From an uncultured Lachnospiraceae bacterium (GTDB taxonomy: Bacteria > Bacillota > Clostridia > Lachnospirales > Lachnospiraceae), in the NCBI GenBank assembly GCA_902783445.1, contig CACZQX010000044.1, positions 1 through 5,154 of the forward strand: DNA of 5,154 nt, read 5' to 3'. The position numbers and the translations under genes were made by a program. This document shows, piece by piece, positions 1 to 5,154 of the stretch. A model generated the notes under the pieces. That model had not been told where the DNA came from and made no database searches. It saw nothing but the letters and a program-made list of their open reading frames with translations. Within the stretch, counting starts at the first letter, position 1. Every line of letters begins with the position of its first letter.

Positions 1-851
1 TCTTTGTATGTATCGCCTACTTCACCGATTGTTGCAAGATGCATTGTTTCAGCTTTTCCTGCTTCCATGATTGGCTGGAAGAGAGCTGCTGCGTTAAATG
101 AAACGGCTGCGCCGTCATAATCGCCCGCAAGTTTGGCACCTACTGCTGCAGTAAAGTCGTCTGTTCCCGGCCATCCTTCGATGATATCGGTTGCAGGATC
201 GAATTTAATCTTTGAACCTTCAGCCTGAGCCTGAGCAATACCTGCTTCAAAACCTGCCTGACGATCCAAGAACATCTGTACACCGAATGCTGTACCGCCG
301 CTGCAGTAGAAGATGTGGTTTACTTCGCCTGATTTACCCATCTGGTAACCCATTTCATAACCGCCTAAGTAGTCGCCGTTTTCTGTAGCACCGTCTTCAA
401 TGAATGTATAGCAGCCGATGTAAAGATCTTCATTTTTTACATCATCATAGTACTGCTCTGTTCCCCAGTAATACATTCCCTGATCCATACAATGTTTGAT
501 AGCTTCGGCACCTGCCAAGTTGTAGTAGCCGATGATAGCTTTACATCCTGCTGCCGCACATGAATCAATGAAGTCCATTTCCGCTTCAGGTGATTCAAGT
601 GATTCGGATGTAATAAGTTCAATGTTGTAATATTCTGATAAATAATCAACATAGTCCTTAAAAGCAAGATACTGATCGTCTGCGGTATCGTAAACTTCCA
701 TACCGATTTTGATTGTCTCTTCCGGCCAAGAACCGTCAAGACCCGCTTCTGATGAGCCACCGCCTGTGCTACTGCCGCCTTTATCGCATCCCGCAAGAAG
801 AGCAAGACACATAAGAGCGCATAACAACATTGCTAAAATACGTTTTTTCAT
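1..851 (-). CDS. Sugar ABC transporter solute-binding lipoprotein (3' end missing)
   Basis: This gene encodes the extracytoplasmic binding protein that captures the substrate, probably a sugar, and delivers it to the adjacent permease. The first 283 codons are visible and the C-terminus lies beyond the left edge. The start is ATG at 851, with the SD GGAGG at 859-863. Residues 1-21 form a lipoprotein signal peptide (MKKR, a hydrophobic core, lipobox LAGC) with acylated Cys22. A Gly/Ser linker follows at about 25-37. The mature part begins IKIGMEVYD and alternates beta and alpha segments like the type 1 periplasmic-binding (Peripla_BP_4, RbsB-like) fold. DRQAGFEAGI (196-205) matches the family's R-x-x-GF helix, and SFNAAALFQPIMEAGK (251-266) matches its ND-x-x-A-x-G region. 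The gene is last in the importer cluster, after the permease. The substrate cannot be read from the sequence. Five cysteines (98, 103, 121, 147, 183) in an exported protein are somewhat unusual and would suit an anaerobe. Confidence 0.93.
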   Translation of the reverse strand, partial: MKKRILAMLLCALMCLALLAGCDKGGSSTGGGSSEAGLDGSWPEETIKIGMEVYDTADDQYLAFKDYVDYLSEYYNIELITSESLESPEAEMDFIDSCAAAGCKAIIGYYNLAGAEAIKHCMDQGMYYWGTEQYYDDVKNEDLYIGCYTFIEDGATENGDYLGGYEMGYQMGKSGEVNHIFYCSGGTAFGVQMFLDRQAGFEAGIAQAQAEGSKIKFDPATDIIEGWPGTDDFTAAVGAKLAGDYDGAAVSFNAAALFQPIMEAGKAETMHLATIGEVGDTYK

Positions 852-877
852 TTCTTTACCTCCATTTTTTTGTGCAT
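848..877 (-). CDS. Possible 9-codon leader mini-ORF overlapping the binding-protein start
   Basis: A very short frame, MHKKMEVKK followed by TGA, begins at ATG 877-875. It has an excellent SD of its own (GAGGAG at 886-891, 8 nt upstream). Its TGA at 850-848 overlaps the binding-protein ATG at 851-849 in an ATGA arrangement, the classic layout for translational coupling. The mini-ORF itself spans the SD of the downstream gene. If it is translated, terminating ribosomes could reinitiate at the binding-protein start and raise its yield over the membrane subunits. The peptide has no recognisable family and its sequence probably does not matter. The alternative is that GAGGAG is simply a chance purine run. 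No experimental support is visible. Confidence 0.35.
   Translation of the reverse strand: MHKKMEVKK
858..863 (-). promoter_or_regulatory. Ribosome binding site of the solute-binding protein gene
   Basis: GGAGGT on the minus strand lies 6 nt upstream of ATG 851. This fixes the start at the signal peptide beginning MKKRILAM rather than at an internal Met. Confidence 0.85.
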
Positions 878-885
878 ATACCAAT

Positions 886-891
886 CTCCTC
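886..891 (-). promoter_or_regulatory. Second SD (GAGGAG) upstream of the mini-ORF
   Basis: GAGGAG lies 8 nt before ATG 877. It is too far (34 nt) from the binding-protein ATG to serve it directly. It therefore either initiates the 9-codon frame or acts as a standby ribosome-loading site. Confidence 0.4.
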
Positions 892-937
892 TTAAATAAG
901 TGTTGATACAGCGTTTAGATTATGAAAAAATTTATTA

Positions 938-1906
938 TTATCTCGGCAAGAGCTTACCTCTGTAGCTAAAGCTCGAGATTAATACAACCACTATAAAGAT
1001 TACGCCTCTGAAAATCTGAATTTGTCCCGTATCCAGTCCCATAATTGAAAGTCCGCTGTTAAGTATGGTAATTGTTGCGGCACCCAGTAAACCTGCGCTG
1101 ATTTTCGATTTCGGGCCTCCCGATAAAGGCATACCGCCAAGTACCAAGGCAACCATAACATCATTACCCACACCGCTTGCGGTTGAGCCGCCAACGGTTC
1201 TTGTTCTTATCATGATAAGAAATGCGGCAATGGCAAAACCTATGGCACAGATTACAAATACGGTAATTGTTGTCTTCTTTGTGCTGATACCGCTTTGTTT
1301 TGCGGAAACAATGTTACCGCCCATATTTTTAACTTTTACACCCAAAGATGTGTAGTTAAACAAAATCAAGCAAACAATAAAAAATCCTGCAAGGCAGATA
1401 ATATTGATAATTGATATTTCGTTAAAAGAAAACTCTCTTACGGGTGTAACGGCGTTTCTTAAATACAAGGTTGTTTCGCTTCCCAGTATTACAAGCACCG
1501 CTGCCGAAAGTACCGATCCCAAAACGATTGTAAATATAAAGAACGGTACATTAACAAGAGATGCAAACACGCCTTTCATAATTCCGAAAGCAAGTGAAAC
1601 TATGATTACCACAATAAGTCCCACAAAAAGACTTCCGGTTTTTATTGTGGCCATGCCTCCCAGCACCGCCGCAAAACATATACAACCCGTAACGGATATA
1701 TCAAAGAATCCCGCACCGAATACAAATATTGAACCGATGGTGGCAAGAGCCGTAACGATTATCTGACAAGTAAGTGACTGTAAGTTTGTTACGCTGTAAA
1801 GTTTTCCGTTTGTTAATAGGCCAAATATAACGCATACGGCAATTAGTCCGATGTAAGGGGCAAGATTACCGATTAATTTAGCATTTAATTTTTTCGTCTT
1901 CATCAT
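938..1906 (-). CDS. Sugar ABC transporter permease (RbsC/XylH-like, BPD_transp_2)
   Basis: This is the integral membrane subunit of the importer, 322 aa and of usual length for the RbsC class. It would homodimerise to form the channel and dock on the tandem ATPase encoded just upstream. The sequence is almost continuously hydrophobic, with roughly eight to ten membrane segments; examples are about 15-32, 46-66, 93-110, 118-141, 166-184, 214-233, 271-289 and 297-312. Family landmarks are GAGFFDISVTG (64-74, compare the usual GGIDLSVGS), a cytoplasmic stretch GVKVKNMGGNIVSAKQSGI (189-207, compare GRYVYAIGGNPEAARLSGI), and ALVLGGMPLSGGPKSKISAGLLGA (253-276, compare AVVLGGTSLAGGKG...GTLIGA). The divergence at these motifs suggests a subfamily distinct from classical ribose permeases. 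ATG 1906 is followed directly by a second ATG at 1903, which is slightly better spaced from the SD, so the true protein may be 321 aa. The gene follows the ATPase by 8 nt and so is cotranscribed with it. Confidence 0.92.
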   Translation of the reverse strand: MMKTKKLNAKLIGNLAPYIGLIAVCVIFGLLTNGKLYSVTNLQSLTCQIIVTALATIGSIFVFGAGFFDISVTGCICFAAVLGGMATIKTGSLFVGLIVVIIVSLAFGIMKGVFASLVNVPFFIFTIVLGSVLSAAVLVILGSETTLYLRNAVTPVREFSFNEISIINIICLAGFFIVCLILFNYTSLGVKVKNMGGNIVSAKQSGISTKKTTITVFVICAIGFAIAAFLIMIRTRTVGGSTASGVGNDVMVALVLGGMPLSGGPKSKISAGLLGAATITILNSGLSIMGLDTGQIQIFRGVIFIVVVLISSFSYRGKLLPR

Positions 1907-1910
1907 TCTT

Positions 1911-1915
1911 CCCCC
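1911..1915 (-). promoter_or_regulatory. Permease ribosome binding site overlapping the ATPase stop codon
   Basis: The ATPase stop TAG runs directly into a G-run (TAGGGGGAAGA) followed by ATGATG. The SD shares its first G with the stop codon. This implies tight translational linkage between the two genes. Spacing is 4 nt to the first ATG and 7 nt to the second. Confidence 0.7.
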
Positions 1916-3420
1916 TAGATCATAACGTTGATAATGTCATTTTCCGAAAGTTCTTTGCTGCGCATAAATTCGCCCGCCAAAGAACCGTCTTTCAAAATCA
2001 AGAGCCTGTCACTCATCCCTATAAGTTCCGTAAGTTCTTCGGAAATCATGACAATTGATTTGCCCTCTTTTCTCATTTTGTCTATAAGGTCGTACATAGC
2101 TGCTTTTACGCCGATATCGACACCACGGGTCGGACAGTCCAAAATCAAAATATCGCAATCTCTTCCTACCCACTTGCCGAAAACAACTTTTTGCTTGTTA
2201 CCGCCCGACAAATACTGAACATCCTGATTGATGGATGCGCATTTTATGGATAAAGCATCTTTTTGCTTGTTTACATAATTCTTGGCATCTTTCGGTAAAA
2301 GGAAAGGTCCCTTTTGCACCTTGTCATAACCTGCCGCAAGTATGTTATCTTTAATACTTGCCGTAAGAACCAAGGCTTCCGTGTCACGGTTTTTGGAAAC
2401 ATATCCGTATCCGTGAAGAAGTGCGCATCTCGGAGATGTGATTTTATCCCCTGTTTTTACGTCCGTTACTTTGCCTTCCAAAATCTTTTCTTCACCGAAG
2501 AGAGCTCTTCCAAGCTCGTGCATACCGCAATGGGAAAGTCCGCCGATTCCAAGGATTTCGCCTTTATGAAGTTCCATGGAAAAGTCCATAAGCATGCCTG
2601 TTCCCGTTGTTATGGATTCGGCTTTCAAAACAACTTCGTCGCTTATTTTTTCGCCATAATCTTCACGATAATAATGCTCGCTCATTTCACGGCCAACCAT
2701 ATGTCGCTTAATAACATCTTCGTTCATTTCATCTTTGTTTAATGTTGTTATAAGCTTGCCGTCTCTAAGGACCGTCAATGTATCGCAAATCTCTATAAGT
2801 TCCTCCAGGTCATGAGATATAAATACAACCGCCTTGTTGTCATCTCGCATTCTTCTCATAATGTCATAGATGATTTCACGTCCGGCTTGCGAAAGTGCCG
2901 TTGTTGTTTCATCCACAACCAACATTTCCGGATTTCCGTACATAACTTTAGCGATTTCCACAAGTTTCCTGTCCTGCATGTTTAATGAATCAATCGGTGC
3001 AGCGGGATTAACATCGTAAAAACGAATATTATCCAAAACTTTTCTTGCTTCCGCATTCATTTTTCTCTTGCTGATTAAGCCTGCCCTTTTAAACCTGCCT
3101 TCTTCACCGAGGAAAATATTTTGCGCAACGGAAATACCTGAAACCGTTCCCTGTTCCTGAACAATCATTCCTATTCCCGCCTTGGCACCTTCAATCATGG
3201 TAGAAGGTTTATGGGCTTGTCCCTTAAAAAACATTTCACCTGATGTTGCCGGCTGCATTCCGGCCGCTATGGATGTTATGGTAGATTTACCGGATCCGTT
3301 TTCGCCTATCAAACCTGTGATTTGTCCTCTGTAAACTTTGAAGTCTACTTCGTCCAAAGCTATGGTAGGCCCAAAATGTTTAGAAAGCTTCTTTGCTTCG
3401 AAAAGCAATTCCTTTTCCAT
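1915..3420 (-). CDS. Sugar ABC transporter ATP-binding protein, tandem domains (RbsA/XylG-like)
   Basis: This is the cytoplasmic motor of the importer. At 501 aa it is typical of RbsA/MglA/XylG proteins, which carry two fused nucleotide-binding domains. N-terminal domain: Walker A GENGSGKST (39-47), Q-loop QEQ (88-90), a degenerate signature LNMQDRKLVEIAK (146-158), Walker B LVVDE (D170, E171), and switch His203. C-terminal domain (about 264-501): a Walker A-like GLSHCGMHELG without the lysine (294-304), a perfect signature LSGGNKQK (404-411), and Walker B ILILDCP (D428) where the usual catalytic Glu is Cys429. One composite site (N-terminal Walker A/B plus C-terminal LSGG) looks fully active, and the other is degenerate. 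The start is ATG 3420 because a strong SD precedes it; the open frame extends to an upstream ATG at 3534, but that 38-residue extension is low-complexity and not family-like. It is the first gene of the importer cluster. Confidence 0.95.
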   Translation of the reverse strand: MEKELLFEAKKLSKHFGPTIALDEVDFKVYRGQITGLIGENGSGKSTITSIAAGMQPATSGEMFFKGQAHKPSTMIEGAKAGIGMIVQEQGTVSGISVAQNIFLGEEGRFKRAGLISKRKMNAEARKVLDNIRFYDVNPAAPIDSLNMQDRKLVEIAKVMYGNPEMLVVDETTTALSQAGREIIYDIMRRMRDDNKAVVFISHDLEELIEICDTLTVLRDGKLITTLNKDEMNEDVIKRHMVGREMSEHYYREDYGEKISDEVVLKAESITTGTGMLMDFSMELHKGEILGIGGLSHCGMHELGRALFGEEKILEGKVTDVKTGDKITSPRCALLHGYGYVSKNRDTEALVLTASIKDNILAAGYDKVQKGPFLLPKDAKNYVNKQKDALSIKCASINQDVQYLSGGNKQKVVFGKWVGRDCDILILDCPTRGVDIGVKAAMYDLIDKMRKEGKSIVMISEELTELIGMSDRLLILKDGSLAGEFMRSKELSENDIINVMI

Positions 3421-3426
3421 AATGCT

Positions 3427-3434
3427 CTCTCCTT
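3427..3434 (-). promoter_or_regulatory. ATPase ribosome binding site that decides the start
   Basis: AAGGAGAG on the minus strand places GGAG (3429-3432) 8 nt before ATG 3420. It selects the MEKELLFEAK start over the in-frame ATG at 3534. That upstream ATG lacks an SD and would add an AT-rich, non-homologous extension. Confidence 0.8.
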
Positions 3435-3577
3435 TTTTTATTTCGTTAGGTCTAATATTAGCAATCTTTGTTTTCTTAGTTGTCCTTAAAAATATGCAAA
3501 AAAGATTTGGATTAAAACTTATCTTGATTTGCAATTGAGATTAGATATTATTTTTTTAGTTATTTTTAAAAATATTT

Positions 3578-3608
3578 ATTATAGTTTTGGACATAATAAT
3601 TTTGACTA
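3578..3608 (-). promoter_or_regulatory. Candidate promoter of the importer operon
   Basis: A perfect -10 TATAAT (minus strand, 3583-3578) has only a poor -35, TAGTCA at 3608-3603, with a long 19-nt spacer. Initiation near 3571 would give a leader of about 150 nt before ATG 3420. A good -10 with a weak -35 suits a promoter that depends on an activator such as the divergent AraC-type protein. The surrounding DNA is so AT-rich that a TATAAT could occur by chance. Confidence 0.3.
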
Positions 3609-3637
3609 TTGATAAATTAAGGAAGATTTCTTATAAT
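3609..3637 (+). promoter_or_regulatory. Near-consensus sigma-A promoter of the regulator gene
   Basis: TTGATA (3609-3614), a 17-nt spacer, and TATAAT (3632-3637) match 11 of 12 consensus bases at optimal spacing. Transcription would start near 3644 and run into the regulator at 3800, leaving a leader of about 155 nt that contains the palindrome and inverted repeat described below. Confidence 0.55.
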
Positions 3638-3670
3638 TTTAAATATGATAGCAAAATAAATAATATATTA

Positions 3671-3686
3671 TGTCGACAAGTTGACA
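3671..3686. repeat. 16-bp imperfect inverted repeat, possible operator
   Basis: TGTCGACAAGTTGACA matches its own reverse complement at 12 of 16 positions and begins with the perfect palindrome TGTCGACA (3671-3678). Its right half coincides with the -35 of the second plus-strand promoter candidate. The size and position suit a dimeric repressor or activator site, but no protein can be assigned. Confidence 0.3.
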
Positions 3687-3707
3687 TTTTTGTTTATTGT
3701 ATACAAT
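3681..3707 (+). promoter_or_regulatory. Second, closer promoter candidate for the regulator
   Basis: A perfect -35 TTGACA (3681-3686) is followed by TACAAT (3702-3707, 5 of 6) after a short 15-nt spacer. The -10 lies within the 12-bp palindrome at 3696-3707, so any protein bound there would block it. The spacer is shorter than the preferred 17 nt, so this promoter would be weak or regulated. Confidence 0.3.
3696..3707. promoter_or_regulatory. Perfect 12-bp palindrome ATTGTATACAAT, possible operator
   Basis: ATTGTATACAAT is fully self-complementary. Its core TTGTATACAA equals the centre of the operator known for Bacillus GntR (established knowledge) and is a common GntR-family half-site arrangement. 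It lies downstream of the strong plus-strand promoter, overlaps the -10 of the second one, and lies upstream of the importer genes. A GntR-type regulator is not encoded in the window, so the binding protein is unknown. Confidence 0.4.
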
Positions 3708-3787
3708 CAGTCAAGAGCCGGCAACTATGCCAATCTTATTTTTGAGGACAAGCAATCTGTAACTATTTACGAAAAATTTATCATTTC

Positions 3788-3793
3788 AGAGGA
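3788..3793 (+). promoter_or_regulatory. Regulator ribosome binding site
   Basis: AGAGGA lies 6 nt upstream of ATG 3800. It supports that start and lies within the last codons of the orphan open frame. Confidence 0.65.
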
Positions 3794-3799
3794 ATAGAT

Positions 3800-5154
3800 A
3801 TGAATTTAGACTACACCGACAACACAGCGGGCCTACCCTTCACACAGGAAGTATATACGGATTTTTCAAAAGAACTGCAATGGTCACCCAACTTTTTAAT
3901 ATCAATATTACTGAGCGGAAGAATTAATATTCACTACAAGAATCATACTCGTGAGTTTAAAACCCATGATATTTTTTTCTTCATGCCTTTTCAGACTTAT
4001 TCTTATTTAAGCTCCGATTCGGATACGCAAGTTCTTACACTTTCGGTCAACAGCGATTATATCAAGCGCCTTTGCAGCGATATGGACAATTTGACATTTC
4101 AAAAATCCCATATCACAAAGGACCTTTCAAATGCAACATATATAAAAATATGTACCAGATTTTCCACCATTATCTTTAACAACAAAAAAGATGATACCTG
4201 TTCAAGACTTAAACTTATGGAAGCCATAACAGGTATGATTATCACTATTTTCGAAAGTTTCGGTATCAAAACGGAGAAAAACGAACATATCGAATATTCG
4301 AAAGACCGTATTATGAAAATCATGCAATACATTAACAAACACTATAACGAAAAGATAAGCGTAAACGACATTTCCAAATACTTGGGAATTCATCCGCAAT
4401 ACTTTTCTTCGTTTTTTAATAAGCATTTCAAAAGCAATTTTAACGAATATCTCAATACTTTCAGAATCAATCACTCTTTGGAGCAGCTGATTTATTCAAA
4501 AGACAGTATTTTGACCATTGCTTTGGATTATGGTTTTTCCAATCACAAAACCTATGCGGCTGCATTCAGAAAGCTTTACGGGCTTTCTCCTACGGAATAC
4601 AGAAAAAACCATGCCGAGCACAAAGAATCCGCCGATCTTTTAAAAGACAAAGGCTCGTCGGATTCCGATTACGGGATTTTTGCCTATTTCAGACAGTTTT
4701 TGGATACAGATAATTATTCCGAATCCAAAAATGCTTTTATGCAATCCCACGAAACCATAAGTCTGGATCCCCTTGAGCTTTCCAAAAACGCTTTTGAAAA
4801 CACTCAATATAAGTTTCTTTCCATCGGACGCGCTTATGCCGCCCTAAGAAGCGAACTGCAGCAGCAGGTTATCCAAGCTAAAAAGGATTTTGATTTTGAC
4901 TATATAAGAATCAGAGACATTTTTTCCGATGATTTGTATGTTTATTTTGAAGACGGGGACAAAAAACCGATATTCAGCTGGCAAACCTTGGACAGCGTCT
5001 TTGACTTTATTACGGAACTCGGCGCAAAGCCTTTTCCGGAAATCGGCTATATGCCGGATAAAATGGTAGCCAAAAAGCAATATGCCGGCTGGCAGTATCA
5101 TCCCAATATTTCAATGCCCAAAAGCTACGATTTATGGAAAAATTTCATCCAACA
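3800..5154 (+). CDS. AraC-family regulator fused to a GH39-like domain (3' end missing)
   Basis: This is a transcription regulator, probably controlling the divergent importer genes; 451 codons are visible and the frame is open at the right edge. Residues ~20-90 resemble the AraC cupin-like sensor (the LLSGRINIHY strand, HDIFFFMPFQTYSYL at 56-70). Residues ~168-270 form the AraC DNA-binding domain: the first helix-turn-helix is ISVNDISKYLGIHPQYFSSF (186-205) and the second is SILTIALDYGFSNHKTYAAAF (236-256), followed by the hallmark GLSPTEYRK (261-269). After a linker, residues ~315-451 match the start of a GH39 beta-xylosidase TIM barrel: SIGRAYAALRSELQQQ (341-356), DYIRIRDIFSDDLYVY (367-382), TLDSVFDFITELGAKPFPEIGYMP (396-419) and KSYDLWKNFI (441-450). 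AraC-GH39 fusions are, to my recollection, known in Firmicutes. The expected catalytic NEP motif and nucleophile Glu lie beyond the window, so enzyme activity cannot be judged. The AraC assignment is very secure and the GH39 assignment is good. Confidence 0.88.
   Translation, partial: MNLDYTDNTAGLPFTQEVYTDFSKELQWSPNFLISILLSGRINIHYKNHTREFKTHDIFFFMPFQTYSYLSSDSDTQVLTLSVNSDYIKRLCSDMDNLTFQKSHITKDLSNATYIKICTRFSTIIFNNKKDDTCSRLKLMEAITGMIITIFESFGIKTEKNEHIEYSKDRIMKIMQYINKHYNEKISVNDISKYLGIHPQYFSSFFNKHFKSNFNEYLNTFRINHSLEQLIYSKDSILTIALDYGFSNHKTYAAAFRKLYGLSPTEYRKNHAEHKESADLLKDKGSSDSDYGIFAYFRQFLDTDNYSESKNAFMQSHETISLDPLELSKNAFENTQYKFLSIGRAYAALRSELQQQVIQAKKDFDFDYIRIRDIFSDDLYVYFEDGDKKPIFSWQTLDSVFDFITELGAKPFPEIGYMPDKMVAKKQYAGWQYHPNISMPKSYDLWKNFIQ

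Larger units (their letters stand above)
3660..3797 (+). other. Orphan open frame without a start, ending 2 nt before the regulator
   Basis: From 3660 an open frame of 45 codons runs to TAG at 3795-3797. Its last ~30 codons read like ordinary protein (NQSRAGNYANLIFEDKQSV then TIYEKFIISEE), and the DNA there is less AT-rich than the rest of the gap. It has no ATG, and the only possible starts are TTG at 3681 or 3690 without an SD. It could be the tail of a gene whose front was deleted, or simply chance. I recognise no family. Confidence 0.2.
3421..3799. other. Divergent intergenic control region
   Basis: These 379 nt separate the ATPase start (minus) from the regulator start (plus) and should carry the promoters and operators for both directions. 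The region is strongly AT-rich from about 3435 to 3670 and less so from about 3671 to 3799. Sites visible in it are listed separately: two plus-strand promoter candidates, one weak minus-strand candidate, a 12-bp palindrome and a 16-bp imperfect inverted repeat. The pentamer TTGAC occurs at 3602 and 3681, and inverted (GTCAA) at 3710-3714. There is also a 14-bp all-AT palindrome at 3561-3574 (TATTTTTAAAAATA), which may just reflect composition. No convincing riboswitch, tRNA or intrinsic terminator was seen. Confidence 0.7.

Noticed and set aside
437..805. Minus-strand open frame of 122 codons inside the binding-protein gene
   Set aside because: It lies in another frame of a clearly coding lipoprotein gene, has no family resemblance and no SD.
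907..925. Catabolite-repression (cre) site around GATACAGCGTTTAGA
   Set aside because: The flanking bases do not fit the TGWNANCGNTNWCA consensus on either side of the CG.
900..945. Internal promoter or terminator between permease and binding protein (TTGCCG, 19 nt, CATAAT; a T-run after the permease stop)
   Set aside because: The promoter match is poor with a long spacer, and no stable hairpin precedes the T-run; the best stem seen is only 3 bp.
2314..2742. Plus-strand open frame of 142 codons opposite the ATPase
   Set aside because: It is antisense to a well-conserved ABC ATPase; its Cys/Phe-rich composition is typical of a shadow frame.
3421..3534. Longer ATPase start at ATG 3534 adding 38 residues
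   Set aside because: There is no SD at 3534, the extension is not family-like, and ATG 3420 has a strong SD and yields the normal 501-aa length.
3561..3574. 14-bp AT palindrome TATTTTTAAAAATA as an operator
   Set aside because: It is made entirely of A and T in an AT-rich stretch, so chance is the simplest explanation.
3691..3714. Minus-strand promoter using TTGACT at 3714-3709
   Set aside because: At 15-19 nt spacing the only -10 is AAAAAT or worse, so no believable promoter results.
4099..4474. Two minus-strand open frames opposite the AraC-type regulator
   Set aside because: Both are antisense to the helix-turn-helix coding region, hydrophobic and Phe/Ile-rich as expected of reverse-complement shadows, with no SD.

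Overview
The window looks like a piece of a chromosome from a low-to-moderate G+C, fermentative Firmicute, most likely a Lachnospiraceae/Clostridia gut- or rumen-type bacterium. This is inferred from AT-rich intergenic DNA, strong GGAGG-type ribosome binding sites, a lipoprotein signal peptide on the solute-binding protein, and the gene families present. It is a carbohydrate-uptake locus with a divergently transcribed regulator.

Layout. On the minus strand, reading right to left, is a three-gene ABC importer cluster of the ribose/xylose/galactose class (CUT2-like). It contains a tandem-domain ATPase (3420 to 1915), a single membrane permease (1906 to 938, 8 nt downstream), and a lipoprotein solute-binding protein (851 to beyond the left edge). 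The 86-nt gap before the binding-protein gene holds a possible 9-codon mini-ORF. It has its own strong SD and overlaps the binding-protein start codon as ATGA.

On the plus strand, from 3800 to beyond the right edge, is an AraC-type regulator. Its C-terminal part (from about residue 315) reads as the beginning of a glycoside hydrolase family 39 (beta-xylosidase-like) TIM barrel. The protein is therefore a DNA-binding regulator fused to a sugar-hydrolase-like module. The window stops before the expected catalytic residues.

The 379-nt divergent intergenic region (3421-3799) is AT-rich. It holds a near-consensus plus-strand sigma-A promoter, a second possible promoter whose -10 lies in a perfect 12-bp palindrome, a 16-bp imperfect inverted repeat, and a weak minus-strand promoter candidate. 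It also holds a 45-codon open frame without a credible start that ends 2 nt before the regulator.

Working model (inference). The regulator senses a pentose or pentose-containing oligosaccharide, perhaps through its GH39-like module, and controls the importer. The binding protein captures the sugar outside the cell, the permease forms the channel, and the ATPase drives uptake. GH39 membership hints at xylose or xylo-oligosaccharides, but the substrate cannot be fixed from this sequence. No tRNA, rRNA, CRISPR array or mobile element was seen. The components belong to known families; the AraC-GH39 fusion beside its transporter, the asymmetric ATPase and the mini-ORF are the parts most worth a closer look.
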